Shown: piece by piece, positions 1 to 10,930 of the stretch
How positions within the stretch are numbered: the first letter of the stretch is position 1
Layout: every line of letters starts with the position of its first letter
Origin: Paracoccaceae bacterium
GTDB lineage: Bacteria > Pseudomonadota > Alphaproteobacteria > Rhodobacterales > Rhodobacteraceae
DNA: 64,000 bases
Direction of reading: 5' to 3'
NCBI GenBank assembly: GCA_009773375.1
Contig: WRPH01000007.1
Span: 1 to 64,000 of the forward strand
The notes under the pieces: generated by a model
Database searches by the model: none
Seen by the model: the letters and a program-made list of their open reading frames with translations, nothing else
Told to the model about the DNA's origin: nothing
Position numbers and translations under genes: made by a program

Positions 1-1
1 G

Positions 2-2152
2 CCCAGCGACGACCGCATCAAGGCGCGGATCTCCGATGTGATCCGCCAACGCACCCATGCGCCCGCCAGCCACCTGTCGCCGATCGCCGCCGCCATTCAG
101 CGCCGCGAGCCGCCCGTCACCCGCCCGCGCGGCCCGACGCCGCTGATCGCCGATACCCGCCCGCCGCGCATTGAACCGCCGGTGGTCGCGCCCGCCGCTG
201 CGATGACCACCGCTGCGATAACCACCGCCGCACTGACCGCCACCGCCACAACGCTGGCGACGCCGATGCCGCGCACCCTGCCGCGCACGCCCTCCATCGT
301 GCAACCCCCGATCCACAACGCCTTTGTGGACAGCGAAGACGATACCGCCGCCGACTGGCCGCTCGACCCCGTCGTCGATGACAGCACCGAAAACGGTTTC
401 GACGCCGCCTATGATGCCGATTACGACGGCTTCGAACCCGACAGCAATTACGAACCCGATTACGACCCCACGCCGGTCGCCATCGCCCCCCGCATGGCAC
501 CACCTCATATCGCGCCACTCCGCCCTGCCCCCACGCCGGAACGCCGCCCCGTCGTGCAGCAGACGCAGAAGAAACCCGCAGCCCCCTCGACCCGCGCGCA
601 AGCCGAACAGCAGCCGCGCCTGCGCTTCGACGATCCCGCCCCGGCCTACGAACTGCCGCCGCTGTCGCTGCTGACCCCGGCCTCTTCGGTGCAGCGCCAC
701 GCGCTTTCGGTGGAATCGCTGGAAGAAAACGCCCGCATGCTGGAAAACGTGCTGGATGATTACGGCGTCAAAGGCGAAATCGTCTCTGTGCGCCCCGGCC
801 CGGTGGTAACGATGTACGAACTCGAACCCGCCCCCGGCCTGAAGGCCAGCCGCGTCATCGGTCTGGCCGATGACATCGCGCGTTCCATGTCCGCCCTCAG
901 CGCCCGCGTCTCCACCGTGCCGGGTCGCACCGTGATCGGCATCGAACTGCCGAACGCCACCCGCGAAAAGGTGGTCTTGCGCGAAATCATCTCGGCCCGC
1001 GACTTTGGCGATACCAACATGCGCCTGCCGCTGGCCTTGGGCAAGGACATCGGCGGCGATCCCATCGTCGCCAACCTTGCCAAGATGCCCCACCTGCTGA
1101 TTGCGGGCACCACCGGCTCGGGCAAATCCGTTGCAATCAACACCATGATCCTGTCCTTGCTGTATAAACTCAGCCCGGAAGAATGCCGCCTGATCATGAT
1201 CGACCCGAAAATGCTGGAACTGTCGGTCTACGACGGCATCCCGCACCTGCTGTCCCCCGTCGTCACCGACCCCAAGAAAGCCGTCGTCGCGCTGAAATGG
1301 GTGGTCGGCGAGATGGAGGAACGCTACCGCAAGATGTCGAAAATGGGCGTGCGCAACATCGAAGGCTTCAACGGCCGCGTCCGCGAGGCACTGGCCAAGG
1401 GCGAGATGTTCAAGCGCACCATCCAGACCGGCTTTGACGATGACACCGGCGAACCGGTGTTCGAAACCGATGAATTCCAGCCCGCCGCCATCCCCTATAT
1501 CGTGGTGGTGGTGGACGAAATGGCCGACCTGATGATGGTCGCCGGCAAGGAAATCGAAGCCTGCATCCAGCGTCTGGCGCAAATGGCCCGCGCGTCCGGT
1601 ATCCACCTGATCATGGCCACCCAGCGGCCTTCGGTCGATGTGATCACCGGCACCATCAAGGCCAACTTCCCCACCCGGATTTCCTTCCAGGTCACCTCCA
1701 AGATCGACAGCCGCACCATTCTGGGCGAGCAAGGCGCTGAACAGCTGCTGGGCATGGGCGACATGCTTTATATGGCAGGCGGTGGCCGCGTCAGCCGTAT
1801 CCACGGCCCGTTCGTGTCCGATGAAGAGGTTGAAGAAATCGTCAACCACCTGAAATCCTACGGCCCGCCCGCCTATATGTCCGGTGTGGTCGATGGTCCC
1901 GAGGAAGACGCCGCATCCGATATCGACGCGGTGCTGGGGCTTGGGTCGGGCGATGGGTCCGATGACGCCTTGTATGATCAGGCCGTCGCCATCGTGGCAA
2001 AAGACCGCAAGTGTTCCACCTCTTACATCCAGCGCAAGCTTGGCATCGGCTATAACAAAGCCGCGCGTCTGGTCGAGCAGATGGAAGAAAATCAGGTCGT
2101 CACCCCCGCCAACCACGTCGGCAAGCGCGAGATTCTGCTACCAGAACATTGA
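2..2152 (+). CDS. ftsK: DNA translocase FtsK (5' end outside window)
   Basis: This is the septum-associated ATPase that pumps chromosomal DNA at division and helps dimer resolution. The frame is open to the window edge, so the N-terminal membrane domain and true start lie upstream; 716 residues are visible. A Pro/Ala-rich, low-complexity linker (about the first 200 residues) leads into the beta domain ([19 protein letters not shown]) and the RecA-like motor. Walker A (GTTGSGKS) is at nt 1106-1129 and Walker B ([10 protein letters not shown]) near nt 1500-1530. The last 65 residues form the winged-helix gamma domain that reads KOPS sites ([20 protein letters not shown]). A hairpin repeat and an intrinsic terminator follow the stop. 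The family call is certain; whether a second FtsK/SpoIIIE paralogue exists elsewhere cannot be seen. Confidence 0.96.
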   Translation, partial: PSDDRIKARISDVIRQRTHAPASHLSPIAAAIQRREPPVTRPRGPTPLIADTRPPRIEPPVVAPAAAMTTAAITTAALTATATTLATPMPRTLPRTPSIVQPPIHNAFVDSEDDTAADWPLDPVVDDSTENGFDAAYDADYDGFEPDSNYEPDYDPTPVAIAPRMAPPHIAPLRPAPTPERRPVVQQTQKKPAAPSTRAQAEQQPRLRFDDPAPAYELPPLSLLTPASSVQRHALSVESLEENARMLENVLDDYGVKGEIVSVRPGPVVTMYELEPAPGLKASRVIGLADDIARSMSALSARVSTVPGRTVIGIELPNATREKVVLREIISARDFGDTNMRLPLALGKDIGGDPIVANLAKMPHLLIAGTTGSGKSVAINTMILSLLYKLSPEECRLIMIDPKMLELSVYDGIPHLLSPVVTDPKKAVVALKWVVGEMEERYRKMSKMGVRNIEGFNGRVREALAKGEMFKRTIQTGFDDDTGEPVFETDEFQPAAIPYIVVVVDEMADLMMVAGKEIEACIQRLAQMARASGIHLIMATQRPSVDVITGTIKANFPTRISFQVTSKIDSRTILGEQGAEQLLGMGDMLYMAGGGRVSRIHGPFVSDEEVEEIVNHLKSYGPPAYMSGVVDGPEEDAASDIDAVLGLGSGDGSDDALYDQAVAIVAKDRKCSTSYIQRKLGIGYNKAARLVEQMEENQVVTPANHVGKREILLPEH

Positions 2153-2157
2153 CCAAC

Positions 2158-2223
2158 GGTGCGTGACCCCCAAGTTTCGCCCCGCGAAACCTGCGCGTCA
2201 CACACCCTACCTCTGGCGAAATG
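2158..2223. repeat. Copy 1 of the GGTAGGGTGCGTG palindromic repeat (3' of ftsK)
   Basis: Outer arms GGTGCGTGAC (2158-2167) and GTCACACACC (2197-2206) pair with one mismatch. They enclose a perfect GTTTCGC/GCGAAAC stem. The right flank at 2203-2223 is the exact reverse complement of 35704-35724, a 21-base identity that defines an interspersed family with copies near 35.6, 35.7 and 40.5 kb. Confidence 0.75.
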
Positions 2224-2231
2224 CCAAAAAC

Positions 2232-2259
2232 AAAGGGCGGGGAAATCCCCGCCCTTTTT
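2232..2259 (+). terminator. Intrinsic terminator of ftsK
   Basis: An AAAGGGCGGGG / CCCCGCCCTTT stem with a 4-base loop runs straight into TTTTT on the plus strand, about 80 bases after the ftsK stop. Confidence 0.9.
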
Positions 2260-2339
2260 GATGTGCAGCCCGCGATATTTGCGGCAATTCCTAACAAACC
2301 CTTAACAGACACACCCTAACAAATTGTAATTCCATCATA

Positions 2340-2362
2340 AAATTTGGTCCCGAGTTGGGACC
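2340..2362 (-). terminator. Probable terminator of the nos operon
   Basis: On the minus strand the nosX stop is followed within two bases by GGTCCC-AACTC-GGGACC and then AAATTTTAT. The stem is short (6 bp) and the T-run broken, but the position is right for the end of a long operon. Confidence 0.6.
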
Positions 2363-2363
2363 G

Positions 2364-3257
2364 CTACGCCAAAGCCTCCAGCCGCGCGCCGTCAAACCCG
2401 GCCAGCGCCGCCTCGATCTCCTCCCGGCTTTCCATCAGACAGGCCGCCGTAGACAGCCCATCCGCCACCGCAGCCAAGGGCGCCGAAACCGTCACCCCGC
2501 GCCACCTTGCCGTTGCAGGCAGCCCGGTGCGCGGGTCCAGAATATGGCCGACCTTGCCCGCCGCATCAAACACCGTCCCCAGCGCCGCCGAGCTGGCAAG
2601 CCCGCGCCCGACCAGATCGACCTCGCCGCCAGTGGCGATCTGAACCGGCCAGCCGCGACCCTCCAAAGCCCGCATCTCCCCCATATTCACCAGCACATCC
2701 ACCAACCCTTCATCACGCAGCATCGACGCGATCCGGTCAGCAATCCACCCCTGCGCGACGCCATTCAAGGTCAGCGCCGCCCCAAGCCGCAAGCGGACCG
2801 CAGCGCTGTCAAACGCCACCCCATCCCAACCCACCACCGGCAGAACCGCCGCAATATCAGCCTCAGTCGGAGCCGACCCCGCCGAAAACTTCTCGGCATA
2901 CAAAGCCCACAACGGCTGCACCGTCGGATCAAACCGCCCGCCCGTCGCCGCATGCAACTGCCCACACAGCGCCAGACATTCCAGCAATTCAAACGGCGGC
3001 GCCTCCAGCCGCCCCGCCGCGTTCAGCTGCATCAGACTCGAATCGCGATAGAGGCTGAACACGCCCTCCAGCCGCGCCACCTCCGCCACCGCCCGCGCCA
3101 CAAGCGCCTCAGCCTGCGGGTGCTGGACCAGGATCGAGGCCTCCGCCCCCAGCGCAATCCCGCGCCATTGATAAACCGGCGCAGCCATCACCCGCCCCGG
3201 CAACGCCAACCCAACCGCCGAAATTGCCATGAACCGCCGCCGCGTGATCGCTTGCAT
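2364..3257 (-). CDS. nosX: NosX, ApbE-type FAD:protein FMN transferase
   Basis: A periplasmic flavin transferase of the ApbE family (297 aa). NosX is thought to attach FMN covalently to the periplasmic domain of NosR, so it supports electron delivery to nitrous oxide reductase. The N-terminus carries a twin-arginine signal (TRRRFMAIS, then a hydrophobic stretch ending GRVMA). ApbE-type motifs LTLNGVAQGWIADR and VADGLSTAACLM are visible. I chose the ATG at 3257, one base after the nosL stop, with GGGA six bases upstream. An in-frame ATG at 3269 is possible but would place extra residues before the Tat motif. It is the last gene of the nos operon. Confidence 0.93.
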   Translation of the reverse strand: MQAITRRRFMAISAVGLALPGRVMAAPVYQWRGIALGAEASILVQHPQAEALVARAVAEVARLEGVFSLYRDSSLMQLNAAGRLEAPPFELLECLALCGQLHAATGGRFDPTVQPLWALYAEKFSAGSAPTEADIAAVLPVVGWDGVAFDSAAVRLRLGAALTLNGVAQGWIADRIASMLRDEGLVDVLVNMGEMRALEGRGWPVQIATGGEVDLVGRGLASSAALGTVFDAAGKVGHILDPRTGLPATARWRGVTVSAPLAAVADGLSTAACLMESREEIEAALAGFDGARLEALA

Positions 3258-3258
3258 C

Positions 3259-3813
3259 TCAGTTCCCATCCTTTTTGCCCAAGTTCCGCAGCCGCGTCGT
3301 GTAATCTTCATCATCCGCGCCACCCTCCGCCACCGGCGGCACCACGTCATCTTGCGGGATCGCGTCCAGTTCCATCACCCTGCCGCCATGCGCCGCCGCA
3401 AAGGCCGTGGCCTTTGCCGGATCGGCAAACGGCACCAGCTCTGCCACGCCCATGCCGCCCATCATGTCACTGCCGACCACGAACACCACCTCCGCCAGCG
3501 GCACCCAGTTGCCCACCCCCGGATCATCCCAGCTTTTCGCCGCCCCCATGTCGTTGACATAGATCGCGGTGATCGCGTGGCTTTGCTCCGGCATGCGCTG
3601 ATAGGCGACCACATCGCGGACCTGACTGAAGAACAGCGGCGCGCCGGGCAGGCCATCCAGATGCACCTGCCCCTTCGGCCCCGGATGCTCCAGCACGTTC
3701 ATCTGGCAGTAAAAGCCCACGGTTTGCGCCGTCATTTCCGCAGGCTGCGGCACCGCCGCTACTTCTTCCTTGCAGGCGGCCAAGGCCAGCAGCAAAGCCA
3801 AGACCTTCTTCAT
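3259..3813 (-). CDS. nosL: NosL, copper-chaperone lipoprotein
   Basis: A periplasm-facing lipoprotein (184 aa) that binds Cu(I) and delivers it to NosZ with the NosDFY complex. The signal peptide ends in a lipobox, LALAAC, with the lipidated Cys at residue 14. The following GFYCQMNVLEHPGPKGQVHL stretch has the Cys/Met/His set expected of NosL copper ligands. A second Met-rich motif (GSDMMGGMGVAEL) is also typical. The start overlaps the nosY stop by the ATGA arrangement. The acidic tail (GGADDEDY) is unremarkable. Confidence 0.95.
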   Translation of the reverse strand: MKKVLALLLALAACKEEVAAVPQPAEMTAQTVGFYCQMNVLEHPGPKGQVHLDGLPGAPLFFSQVRDVVAYQRMPEQSHAITAIYVNDMGAAKSWDDPGVGNWVPLAEVVFVVGSDMMGGMGVAELVPFADPAKATAFAAAHGGRVMELDAIPQDDVVPPVAEGGADDEDYTTRLRNLGKKDGN

Positions 3814-4631
3814 GGCGTCACCTTGCGGAACGCCGCCACCGCCAAAATCAGCGCCAGAACCGGCCAGACCACGATAGAGGTCAGCGATTGCCAGACCGGA
3901 ATCGAGGTCGCAGCCCCCGACACCCCCGCCGCCGCCGCCGTCGCCTCGGATGCGGCAAGGTTGAACAGCCGGAACGCATCCGCCGGGTTGGCCAGCAGCG
4001 CATAGGGGAAAACCTGAGTGGTAAATACCCCGCCATCATCGGCCACCACCGCCGCCAAAAGCCCCAGATCGAACAGCACGATCATCACCAGCCACAGCCC
4101 GATCGCCAGCCCCGCCGCCCCAGAAGGCCTGCGCGATAGTGCCGAAATCGCGTAGCCCACGCCCAGAAAGGTCGCGCCCAGCAGCACCGAAGACCACATC
4201 AGCCGCCACAGCGAAGGCAGGCCGCTGGCGGCGTTTTCATCCACCGCAATCGCCGCCACCGCCGCCACGCCATACCCCGCCGCCACCGCGAGGCTCAAGA
4301 TCGCCAGATGCGCCATCAGCTTGCCCAGCAACACCTCGGCGCGCGAAATCGGATAGGTCAAAAGCAACGGCAGCGTGCCGCGCTCGACCTCACCGGCGAT
4401 GGCATCGAAAGACATCAGCAGCGCCACCAGCGGCACCAGATAGACCGCCAGACTGGTCAGGCTGGCCACGGTGACAGACAGCCGGTCCGCCCCCAAAGCC
4501 CCGCTTGGGGCCGACCCTGCGGCGGATAGCACCATCGAAAACAGCACCATCATCACCACCGCGATCAGCACCCAACGGTTGCGGAACGCGATGGCAAACT
4601 CGGCGCTGGCAGTGGCAAGGATGCGGTTCAT
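3810..4631 (-). CDS. nosY: NosY, ABC-transporter permease for NosZ maturation
   Basis: The membrane subunit (273 aa) of the NosDFY ABC transporter, required to build the Cu-S centre of nitrous oxide reductase. About six hydrophobic helices alternate with short loops. The segment GEVERGTLPLLLTYPISRAEVLLGK is the coupling region usual for ABC-2 type permeases. The gene is translationally coupled on both sides through ATGA overlaps with nosF and nosL. Confidence 0.94.
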   Translation of the reverse strand: MNRILATASAEFAIAFRNRWVLIAVVMMVLFSMVLSAAGSAPSGALGADRLSVTVASLTSLAVYLVPLVALLMSFDAIAGEVERGTLPLLLTYPISRAEVLLGKLMAHLAILSLAVAAGYGVAAVAAIAVDENAASGLPSLWRLMWSSVLLGATFLGVGYAISALSRRPSGAAGLAIGLWLVMIVLFDLGLLAAVVADDGGVFTTQVFPYALLANPADAFRLFNLAASEATAAAAGVSGAATSIPVWQSLTSIVVWPVLALILAVAAFRKVTP

Positions 4632-5518
4632 TGCCCGTCCCTCCGGCTGAAATGACTATACATGTCTTCAAGGCTGGGCGGCAGCACTTCGATATCGGCG
4701 ACCGCATCGCCCAGCCCGGTGATCCGGGTCAGCACCGCCAGTTTGGCCTCTTGCGAACAGGTCAGCACCAGCGCGCCATCGGTCAGAACCGCATCCGGCA
4801 AAGCCGCCTGCACCGCCGCCAGATCGCGCGCGATCACATGCAGCGTTACCGGCAACGCCGCCTGCCGCCGCAGTTCCGCCAGCGAGCCTTCGGCCACCAG
4901 CTGCCCCTTCGACAGAATGACGATGCGATCCGTCCGCGCCTCCACCTCCGTCAGCGCGTGGCTCGACAGCAGGATCGAGGCACCGTCTGCCGCCAACCCA
5001 TCCAGCAGCGAATAGAAATCCCGCCGCGACACCGGATCAAGGCCCGAGGTCGGCTCGTCCAGCACCAGCAGCTTTGGCTTGCCGATCAGCGCCTGCGCCA
5101 GACCAACCCGCTGCCGCATGCCCTTGGAATAAGTGCCGATCCGCCGCTTGGCCGCCCCATGCAGCCCCACCCGTTCCAGCAGCGCCATCGCCTGACTGGG
5201 GTTTTCGCCCCGCAACGACAGGTAATAGCGGATCTGCTCCACCCCGGTCAGCGCCGGATGAAACGCTACGTTTTCCGGCAGATAGGCAGTATTGCCCCGC
5301 GCCGTGGCCGACCCGGGGGCAGCCCCCGTCACCACCACTTCGCCGCCGTCATGCGGGATCAGGCCAAGGATGATCTTCATCAGCGTCGATTTGCCCGCGC
5401 CATTATGGCCCAGCAGCGCCACGCGCTCGCCGGGGGCCACGCGCAGCGACACCTCTGACAGCGCCCGCACTCCGGCATAGGTTTTAGTGAGTTGTTTCAG
5501 CGTCAACGTCGGCGTCAT
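4628..5518 (-). CDS. nosF: NosF, ABC-transporter ATPase for NosZ maturation
   Basis: The cytoplasmic ATPase (296 aa) of NosDFY. Walker A GHNGAGKS spans residues 37-44. The signature region is YSKGMRQRVGLAQALIGKPK, and Walker B with D-loop is LLVLDEPTSGLDPVSR. The C-terminal 80 residues are the family-specific extension. The ATG at 5518 lies 35 bases inside the 3' end of nosD; the first residues MTPTLTLKQLTKTY fit the family start, so the long overlap is probably real. It ends in an ATGA overlap with nosY. Confidence 0.95.
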   Translation of the reverse strand: MTPTLTLKQLTKTYAGVRALSEVSLRVAPGERVALLGHNGAGKSTLMKIILGLIPHDGGEVVVTGAAPGSATARGNTAYLPENVAFHPALTGVEQIRYYLSLRGENPSQAMALLERVGLHGAAKRRIGTYSKGMRQRVGLAQALIGKPKLLVLDEPTSGLDPVSRRDFYSLLDGLAADGASILLSSHALTEVEARTDRIVILSKGQLVAEGSLAELRRQAALPVTLHVIARDLAAVQAALPDAVLTDGALVLTCSQEAKLAVLTRITGLGDAVADIEVLPPSLEDMYSHFSRRDGQ

Positions 5519-6812
5519 CTATCGTCACTTTCTGCCAGCGATCACCGATTTCGGCCTGCATCGCTGTAATTTCCGGGCTGACGGCAATCTCTGCCGGAGC
5601 CATCAACGGGTGGCTGTCCACCACGCCGCCGGGCATGGTGGCGGGGAAGCTGGCCTGCGACCAGCGGATCAGTTGCACCGCAGGTGACCCCAGCAACAGA
5701 CTGGCTGACGGCTGCGACCACAAGATGCTGTCCATCAGATCATTCGGGCGGAACGGGCTGTCGGCCAAGCCATCACCATTCAGATCAAACGCCGGGTGGT
5801 CGGACCAATAGTTGCCGCGGCCCTCAAGGCTCCATTCGATATCACGGGTGCCAACGTATTTCACCTGCTCGCGGTTGCCGATGAAGGCATTCCCGGTCAG
5901 CGCGTTCTTTTCCGACCCGGCGGTGAAATGAATGCCGATATCACACCCCTCAAAGCGGTTGCCAGCGATCAGGTTGCGATTGGCGTTATAGATGAAGGTG
6001 CATTTCTCCGCCCCGCGCATCAGATTGCCGGAAATATCTGACTTGTTGGCAAAGTTCAGCATCACGCCATGGCCGCGATCCGACAGCGACATGTTGTTTT
6101 GCACCTGAACCCGGTCCGAAAACATGATCGCATAGCCCAAGTGGTTGCCAATGCTGACATTTCCAGAAATCTCGGAATCATGCGTATACATGTAATGCAC
6201 CGCAAAGCGCAGGTCGCGGAACAGGTTGTTGCGGTAAGAGCCACGCTTGGAGGCGTTCGAGAATATCCCGTCCCGCCCCCAGCGCACCGTGTTGTTCTCA
6301 ATCACCGTGCCGGGCGCATTCCAGACGTAAAAGCCGTTGCCGCGTTCGTTCATCCGGGCGTTCTGGCGGCCCTCAATGGTATTGCCGCGCACGATGCAAT
6401 CAAACCCGCCATGCACATCGACGCCGTGCATGTTGTCGATCAGATGGTTGCTTTCCACCAAGGCGCGCTTCACGCCCCGCACGATCTTGATGCCGGAATC
6501 AATCGCCTGATTGATCCCGCCAGAATTCTGCACCACCAGCCCGCGCAGCGTCACATCATCGGCGGTGATGGTCAGCACCGTGCCAACCCCGCCACCATCG
6601 ACCACAGCCGCGCCCTGACCGTCGATCACCAGCGGGCGATCCACCACCACGGGGCCGGCATATTGGCCGGGGTCCAGCAGCAGCACATCGCCGGGTTTGG
6701 CCCCGGCGATGGCAGTGGCAAGGGCGTCCGCCCCGGCTTGCACATGCACCTCCTCTGCCTGCGCCATTGGCGCAAGCATCAGAAGAACAAACATAATCCA
6801 CGGCAGACGCAT
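5484..6812 (-). CDS. nosD: NosD, periplasmic beta-helix copper-sulfur assembly factor
   Basis: A 442-residue secreted protein of the CASH/parallel beta-helix family that works with NosF and NosY in assembling the NosZ copper-sulfur cluster. The signal peptide MRLPWIMFVLLMLAPMAQA is followed by EEV. Repeated right-handed helix turns appear as regularly spaced N-x-I/V-x-G-N motifs (for example VESNHLIDNMHGVDVHGG and ISGNVSIGNHLGY). The ATG at 6812 is four bases after the nosZ stop; longer forms would run inside nosZ and lose the signal peptide. Confidence 0.95.
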   Translation of the reverse strand: MRLPWIMFVLLMLAPMAQAEEVHVQAGADALATAIAGAKPGDVLLLDPGQYAGPVVVDRPLVIDGQGAAVVDGGGVGTVLTITADDVTLRGLVVQNSGGINQAIDSGIKIVRGVKRALVESNHLIDNMHGVDVHGGFDCIVRGNTIEGRQNARMNERGNGFYVWNAPGTVIENNTVRWGRDGIFSNASKRGSYRNNLFRDLRFAVHYMYTHDSEISGNVSIGNHLGYAIMFSDRVQVQNNMSLSDRGHGVMLNFANKSDISGNLMRGAEKCTFIYNANRNLIAGNRFEGCDIGIHFTAGSEKNALTGNAFIGNREQVKYVGTRDIEWSLEGRGNYWSDHPAFDLNGDGLADSPFRPNDLMDSILWSQPSASLLLGSPAVQLIRWSQASFPATMPGGVVDSHPLMAPAEIAVSPEITAMQAEIGDRWQKVTIDDADVDAETTH

Positions 6813-6816
6813 CAAC

Positions 6817-8754
6817 TCAGGCTTTCTTCGGTTCCACAAACATCCGGCCGCGCATTTCCATGTGCAGCGCATGGCAGAACCACTGGCAGTAATACCAGTA
6901 GACGCCCGCATTCGCCGCCACGAAGGTAATCGACGAGGTCGCCTGCGGCCCGATTTCCATCGCCACGCCATGGTTGCCCATGGTGAAGCCGTGGGTCAGG
7001 TCGTCGATGTCATCGAGGTTTGTGATGATCACCGTCACCTCGTCGCCTTCCGTCACCGTAAAGCTTTCAAGGCTGAACGACGGCGCCTGGCTCGACATAT
7101 AGACCCGCACCTTGTTGCCATCGCGGATCACGGTATCCATGTAGTCGTCGATGTTGACGCCATCGGCTTCGGCCTGCTTGCGGGTTTCGGCCCACATCAC
7201 GTCGTCGCGCTTCCACACCGACAGAGGGTTCATCTTGCTGGCCGCGACGGCAATCGCGTCGTGCGGTTCGGCAAAGTTCGGGCCATCATGCACCACAACC
7301 ATCTTGTCGCCGGAAATGTCGATCAGCTGATCGTTCTCCGGCTTCAAGGGGCCGACGTTCAGGAAGCGGTCTTTCGAGAATTTGCACAGGCAAACCAGCC
7401 ACTTGTTGCCCGCATCCAGCGTTTCGCCTTCGACGGTTTTCAGGTGGCCCGGCTGATACTGCACATCGACCTTGTCCTTGATCGGGTCAATCTTTTCACC
7501 CGCATAGGCCTTGATCGCATCTGCGATGTTCCACTTCACCACCTGGCTATCGAGGAACAGCGAGGTATAGGCGTTGCCGTTGCCGTCAAACGCGGTGTGC
7601 AGCGGACCAAGCCCCAGCTCCGGTTCGGCCACCACGACAGACCGCAACTCGGCACCAGCAAAAATCGTGTCCAGCTTGGTCACGTCGATCACCGTCACCG
7701 TCGGCGACAGCTTGCCACCGATGCACAGGTGCTTCTTGTCGGGCGCCATGTTGCAGCCGTGCGGGTTGTTGGCGATCGGGATGTAACGGGTGAACTGGCT
7801 GTTTGCATCCTTGCGACCGTCAAGGATCTTCGCGCCGTTCAGTTCCTGGAACTGCCCTGCCGCGATGGCCTTTTCAATCTCGGCGATGTTGAACACAACC
7901 ACATGGTCCATTTCGCTGGCGGTCATATCCGACAAGGTCATGCCCATTTCCGAGTTGTAGCTGGTCGAGAACGCCCATTTGCCTTCATAATCGGCGTCAC
8001 AGTTATCAAGGTTGCCCGAAACCAGCACCTGCCACGCAACCGTCATTTCATCCGCATTGATCGCGGTGAACACGTTCACATAGGTCGAAACGTCGGTCAT
8101 CGTCGAGCCGTCGTTGACCAGCGGAGCCTCATCCTCGCCGTTGCAGAACACATAGTTGGTGCGCGGGAATTTCTGCGGACGCATGCCATGGATGGCCTTG
8201 GCGTTCGGAATCTCCAGGATCTTGTCGCACTTCATCACGTCGCCGCGCACACGCGCCACGCGGGTGTTGGCCTTGTCGTTCATGAACAGGAAGCGACCAT
8301 CATACTTGCCTTCGGTGAAGGACATGTGAACGTGGTGCAAATCGCCGTTGTCATGCACGGTCTTGCCATTGGCAGCGAGCTGCTTCTTGGTCTTTTCCGT
8401 CATGCTTTCCTGCATGATCCGCTTGGATTCATTGGTCTGGCCCCAGCCGGTGGCCGAGCAGCGGTTGAACACCGGCACCCGCATCAGCTCGCGCATCGAC
8501 GGGATGCCCAGAATACGCATCTCGCCCGACTGACCCGAGGACCAGAAGCCATAGAACTCGTCCAACTGCCCCGGTGCCACAGCGCCCGTTGCATCGGTGG
8601 CGGCCAGCGCCGAGGTGGCGGCGATGCCGGCAAGCCCGGCTGCAGCGCCCCCCGTCAGGGCCAGACGGCCACCAAAAGCCCCCAGCGCCGCAGAGCCAGC
8701 CGTTGCGCCCAGAAGGCCCCGGCGACTGATGCCGGTTTTGATTTCGTCAGACAT
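6817..8754 (-). CDS. nosZ: NosZ, nitrous oxide reductase (clade I, Tat-exported)
   Basis: The periplasmic multicopper enzyme (645 aa) that reduces N2O to N2, the last step of denitrification. A twin-arginine signal ([14 protein letters not shown] at residues 11-12) places it in clade I. The seven-bladed propeller supplies the CuZ histidines, including DLHHVHMS and [11 protein letters not shown]. The C-terminal cupredoxin has the complete CuA motif: C623, W625, C627, H631 and M634. The ATG at 8754 has AGGA nine bases upstream and starts one base after the nosR stop. No key residue looks altered, so the enzyme should be functional. Confidence 0.98.
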   Translation of the reverse strand: MSDEIKTGISRRGLLGATAGSAALGAFGGRLALTGGAAAGLAGIAATSALAATDATGAVAPGQLDEFYGFWSSGQSGEMRILGIPSMRELMRVPVFNRCSATGWGQTNESKRIMQESMTEKTKKQLAANGKTVHDNGDLHHVHMSFTEGKYDGRFLFMNDKANTRVARVRGDVMKCDKILEIPNAKAIHGMRPQKFPRTNYVFCNGEDEAPLVNDGSTMTDVSTYVNVFTAINADEMTVAWQVLVSGNLDNCDADYEGKWAFSTSYNSEMGMTLSDMTASEMDHVVVFNIAEIEKAIAAGQFQELNGAKILDGRKDANSQFTRYIPIANNPHGCNMAPDKKHLCIGGKLSPTVTVIDVTKLDTIFAGAELRSVVVAEPELGLGPLHTAFDGNGNAYTSLFLDSQVVKWNIADAIKAYAGEKIDPIKDKVDVQYQPGHLKTVEGETLDAGNKWLVCLCKFSKDRFLNVGPLKPENDQLIDISGDKMVVVHDGPNFAEPHDAIAVAASKMNPLSVWKRDDVMWAETRKQAEADGVNIDDYMDTVIRDGNKVRVYMSSQAPSFSLESFTVTEGDEVTVIITNLDDIDDLTHGFTMGNHGVAMEIGPQATSSITFVAANAGVYWYYCQWFCHALHMEMRGRMFVEPKKA

Positions 8755-8755
8755 T

Positions 8756-10927
8756 TCAAGCGTCCTTTCGGTTGTGGATTTGGTTGGGGTGCCCGACAAA
8801 GGCCGGGCTGGCCGAGGCGGCATCGCGCCGCTTCAGCTGTTTGATCACCACCGGGCAGGTGGTTTTCGATTGGTACAACACCTGACAATGCAGGCAGTTG
8901 ACACACTCGTTCGGGTTGATCTCCCCGGTGGGGTGGATCGCCTGAACCGGGCATTGGTTGGCACAGGTCTGGCACGGGCTGCCGCATTCCTTGTAACGCT
9001 TCAGCCAATCAAACATCCGCATCCGCGCCGGGATCGCCAAGGCTGCGCCCAGCGGGCACAGATAGCGGCAATAGAACCGCTCCACGAACAGCCCTGCCGC
9101 CAGCAGCGCCAGCACATAGGCCACGAACGGCCAGGCCCGGACGAATTTCAGGATGATCGCGGTCTTGAACGGCTCAACTTCCGCCAGATGTTCCGCCTGC
9201 TCGATGCTCATCAAAGACACACCGAACAGCCCCAGGAAGATCATGTATTTCAGCGGCCACAGCCGTTCATGCAGGCCCCAAGGCAGCGTCCATTGCGGGA
9301 TATGCAGCGCTTTCGCCACCCGGTTGGTCAGCTCTTGCAACGCGCCAAACGGGCAGAGCCAGCCACAATAGGCCCCGCGCCCCCAAAACAGCAGCGCCGC
9401 CGCCAGCGAAAACCACAGGATGAACGTCAGCGGGTCCAGCAAGAACGCCTGCCAGCTGAACCCCGACACCAGCGCGCCAAACAGCGCCATCAGGTTGACC
9501 ACCGACAGCTGCGCATTGGCATACCAACCCAGAAACACCAGCGTTACCGTCAGATAGCCGATGCGGAACCAGAAGAAGAACCGCTCATTCCGGGTGAAGT
9601 AGCCCTGAAAGAAGAACACCACCGTCAGCACGAACAGCATCACGGCGACGACCGCAATCTCGACCTTCTTGTCCCACCAGATCCGCTGCCACAACGCCTG
9701 CTGCGCCGAGGTTTCGTCCGGGGCAGCCGCCGTTTCCGCCACAGCCGGAGCGGCGATCTTGCGCAAATAGTGATCGGGCAGCTGATAGGCCAGATCAAAG
9801 GTGGTGAACGCCTTTTCCGTCGCCGCCACTTCCCGCTGCACCAGCAGTTGCAGCCGGAACGGTTTCACCGGGTCAAAGCCAGCATCCGCCGGAATGCGGA
9901 ACAGATCGGCTTCGGTAAATTCCGGCGCACCGGGCGCCGTCATCGCCACCAGCCGCTTGTGCTGCTTGTCGTGGAAGCGCACCGACACATCGTCCTGCAC
10001 CAGCACGATGCGGTCAAAGATCCCGCCGCGCACATAGCCCGAGCCCTTGAAGGAATATACCCCCTTGCCCACCACCATGATCGCCGCCTCACCCGGAGCC
10101 AGGCTTTTGACAAGATTGCCATATTCGCCTTCGCCCAGCAGCGCCTTGCCGATGCTGGGCACCGAAACCAACGCCACCTGCATTTCGATGAACAGATCAT
10201 CCGGCTGGCCCGGTTCTGGCCGTTCGGCCGCACGCGGATCGCTTCCGGCGGCGAAGGCTGCGTTGACCTGCCCCACGTCAATCGCCAGACGCCGCAGCGT
10301 GCCGTCGCCCGCCATGCCCATCCAGTCAGCGGGGGCAACCGCGTCTGGATCGAGTTCAACCGTCGGGCCAACCGCGACATCGGGTTTCATCCCGCCCAAG
10401 CCCAGCGCCCGCGCCACTTTCAACCCAGACCGCACGATCGAATCGTCGATCACCATCACGGTGACGGTCGCGCCGGAAATGATGTTCAGCTCATGCCCCG
10501 ACCCGTTCGCAGCCGCCTCGGCCACCAGATCAAGCCCGGTATAACCGGCAACCAATGCCTTCATCTTGGCATCGGGAATGCCGATCAACACAATCGGTTC
10601 TGAATGTTTGATCAGCCTGACGCCGATCACCTTGGCATCCAGCCCCAGCGCCACCATGGTATGAATGGGCTTGCCGGAATACCCCGTCGTGCCGACAAAA
10701 TCGCTGGTCACAAACGCCCAGCCGATAGTGTCTTCGCCGTTCAGCACCGGGGCCACCGCCAGATCGGCGCTGATCGGGCCAAAGCCGGTTGCGCCCGCCA
10801 CAAGGTCAGGGGCGGCAATCTCTGCGATGTATTTGGAAAGGACGGAATCTTCAGCTTGCGCTTGGGTCGCCAGAACCATCAGGGCCAGCGCGCGAAGGAG
10901 AACAGTCAGCAGGGCAACAAAACGCAT
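8756..10927 (-). CDS. nosR: NosR, membrane flavo-iron-sulfur regulator/electron donor
   Basis: A 723-residue polytopic membrane protein needed for nos expression and for electron flow to NosZ. It begins with a signal sequence (cleavage likely after A25) and a periplasmic FMN-binding domain containing the SGATVTV motif where NosX attaches FMN. Several membrane helices follow. The C-terminal cytoplasmic part has two 4Fe-4S clusters ([15 protein letters not shown] and [18 protein letters not shown]) plus membrane-proximal cysteines ([19 protein letters not shown] and [13 protein letters not shown]). The start is three bases after the upstream DUF2946 gene. Confidence 0.96.
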   Translation of the reverse strand: MRFVALLTVLLRALALMVLATQAQAEDSVLSKYIAEIAAPDLVAGATGFGPISADLAVAPVLNGEDTIGWAFVTSDFVGTTGYSGKPIHTMVALGLDAKVIGVRLIKHSEPIVLIGIPDAKMKALVAGYTGLDLVAEAAANGSGHELNIISGATVTVMVIDDSIVRSGLKVARALGLGGMKPDVAVGPTVELDPDAVAPADWMGMAGDGTLRRLAIDVGQVNAAFAAGSDPRAAERPEPGQPDDLFIEMQVALVSVPSIGKALLGEGEYGNLVKSLAPGEAAIMVVGKGVYSFKGSGYVRGGIFDRIVLVQDDVSVRFHDKQHKRLVAMTAPGAPEFTEADLFRIPADAGFDPVKPFRLQLLVQREVAATEKAFTTFDLAYQLPDHYLRKIAAPAVAETAAAPDETSAQQALWQRIWWDKKVEIAVVAVMLFVLTVVFFFQGYFTRNERFFFWFRIGYLTVTLVFLGWYANAQLSVVNLMALFGALVSGFSWQAFLLDPLTFILWFSLAAALLFWGRGAYCGWLCPFGALQELTNRVAKALHIPQWTLPWGLHERLWPLKYMIFLGLFGVSLMSIEQAEHLAEVEPFKTAIILKFVRAWPFVAYVLALLAAGLFVERFYCRYLCPLGAALAIPARMRMFDWLKRYKECGSPCQTCANQCPVQAIHPTGEINPNECVNCLHCQVLYQSKTTCPVVIKQLKRRDAASASPAFVGHPNQIHNRKDA

Positions 10928-10930
10928 TCT

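Noticed and set aside
2355-3557. Long plus-strand open frame opposite nosX/nosL (400 codons)
   Set aside because: Arg/Pro/His-rich, low-complexity translation typical of the complement of high-GC genes; the minus strand encodes recognisable NosX and NosL.
6697-8844. 715-codon plus-strand frame opposite nosZ
   Set aside because: No recognisable domain; the minus-strand NosZ has full copper sites. High GC keeps the opposite frame open.
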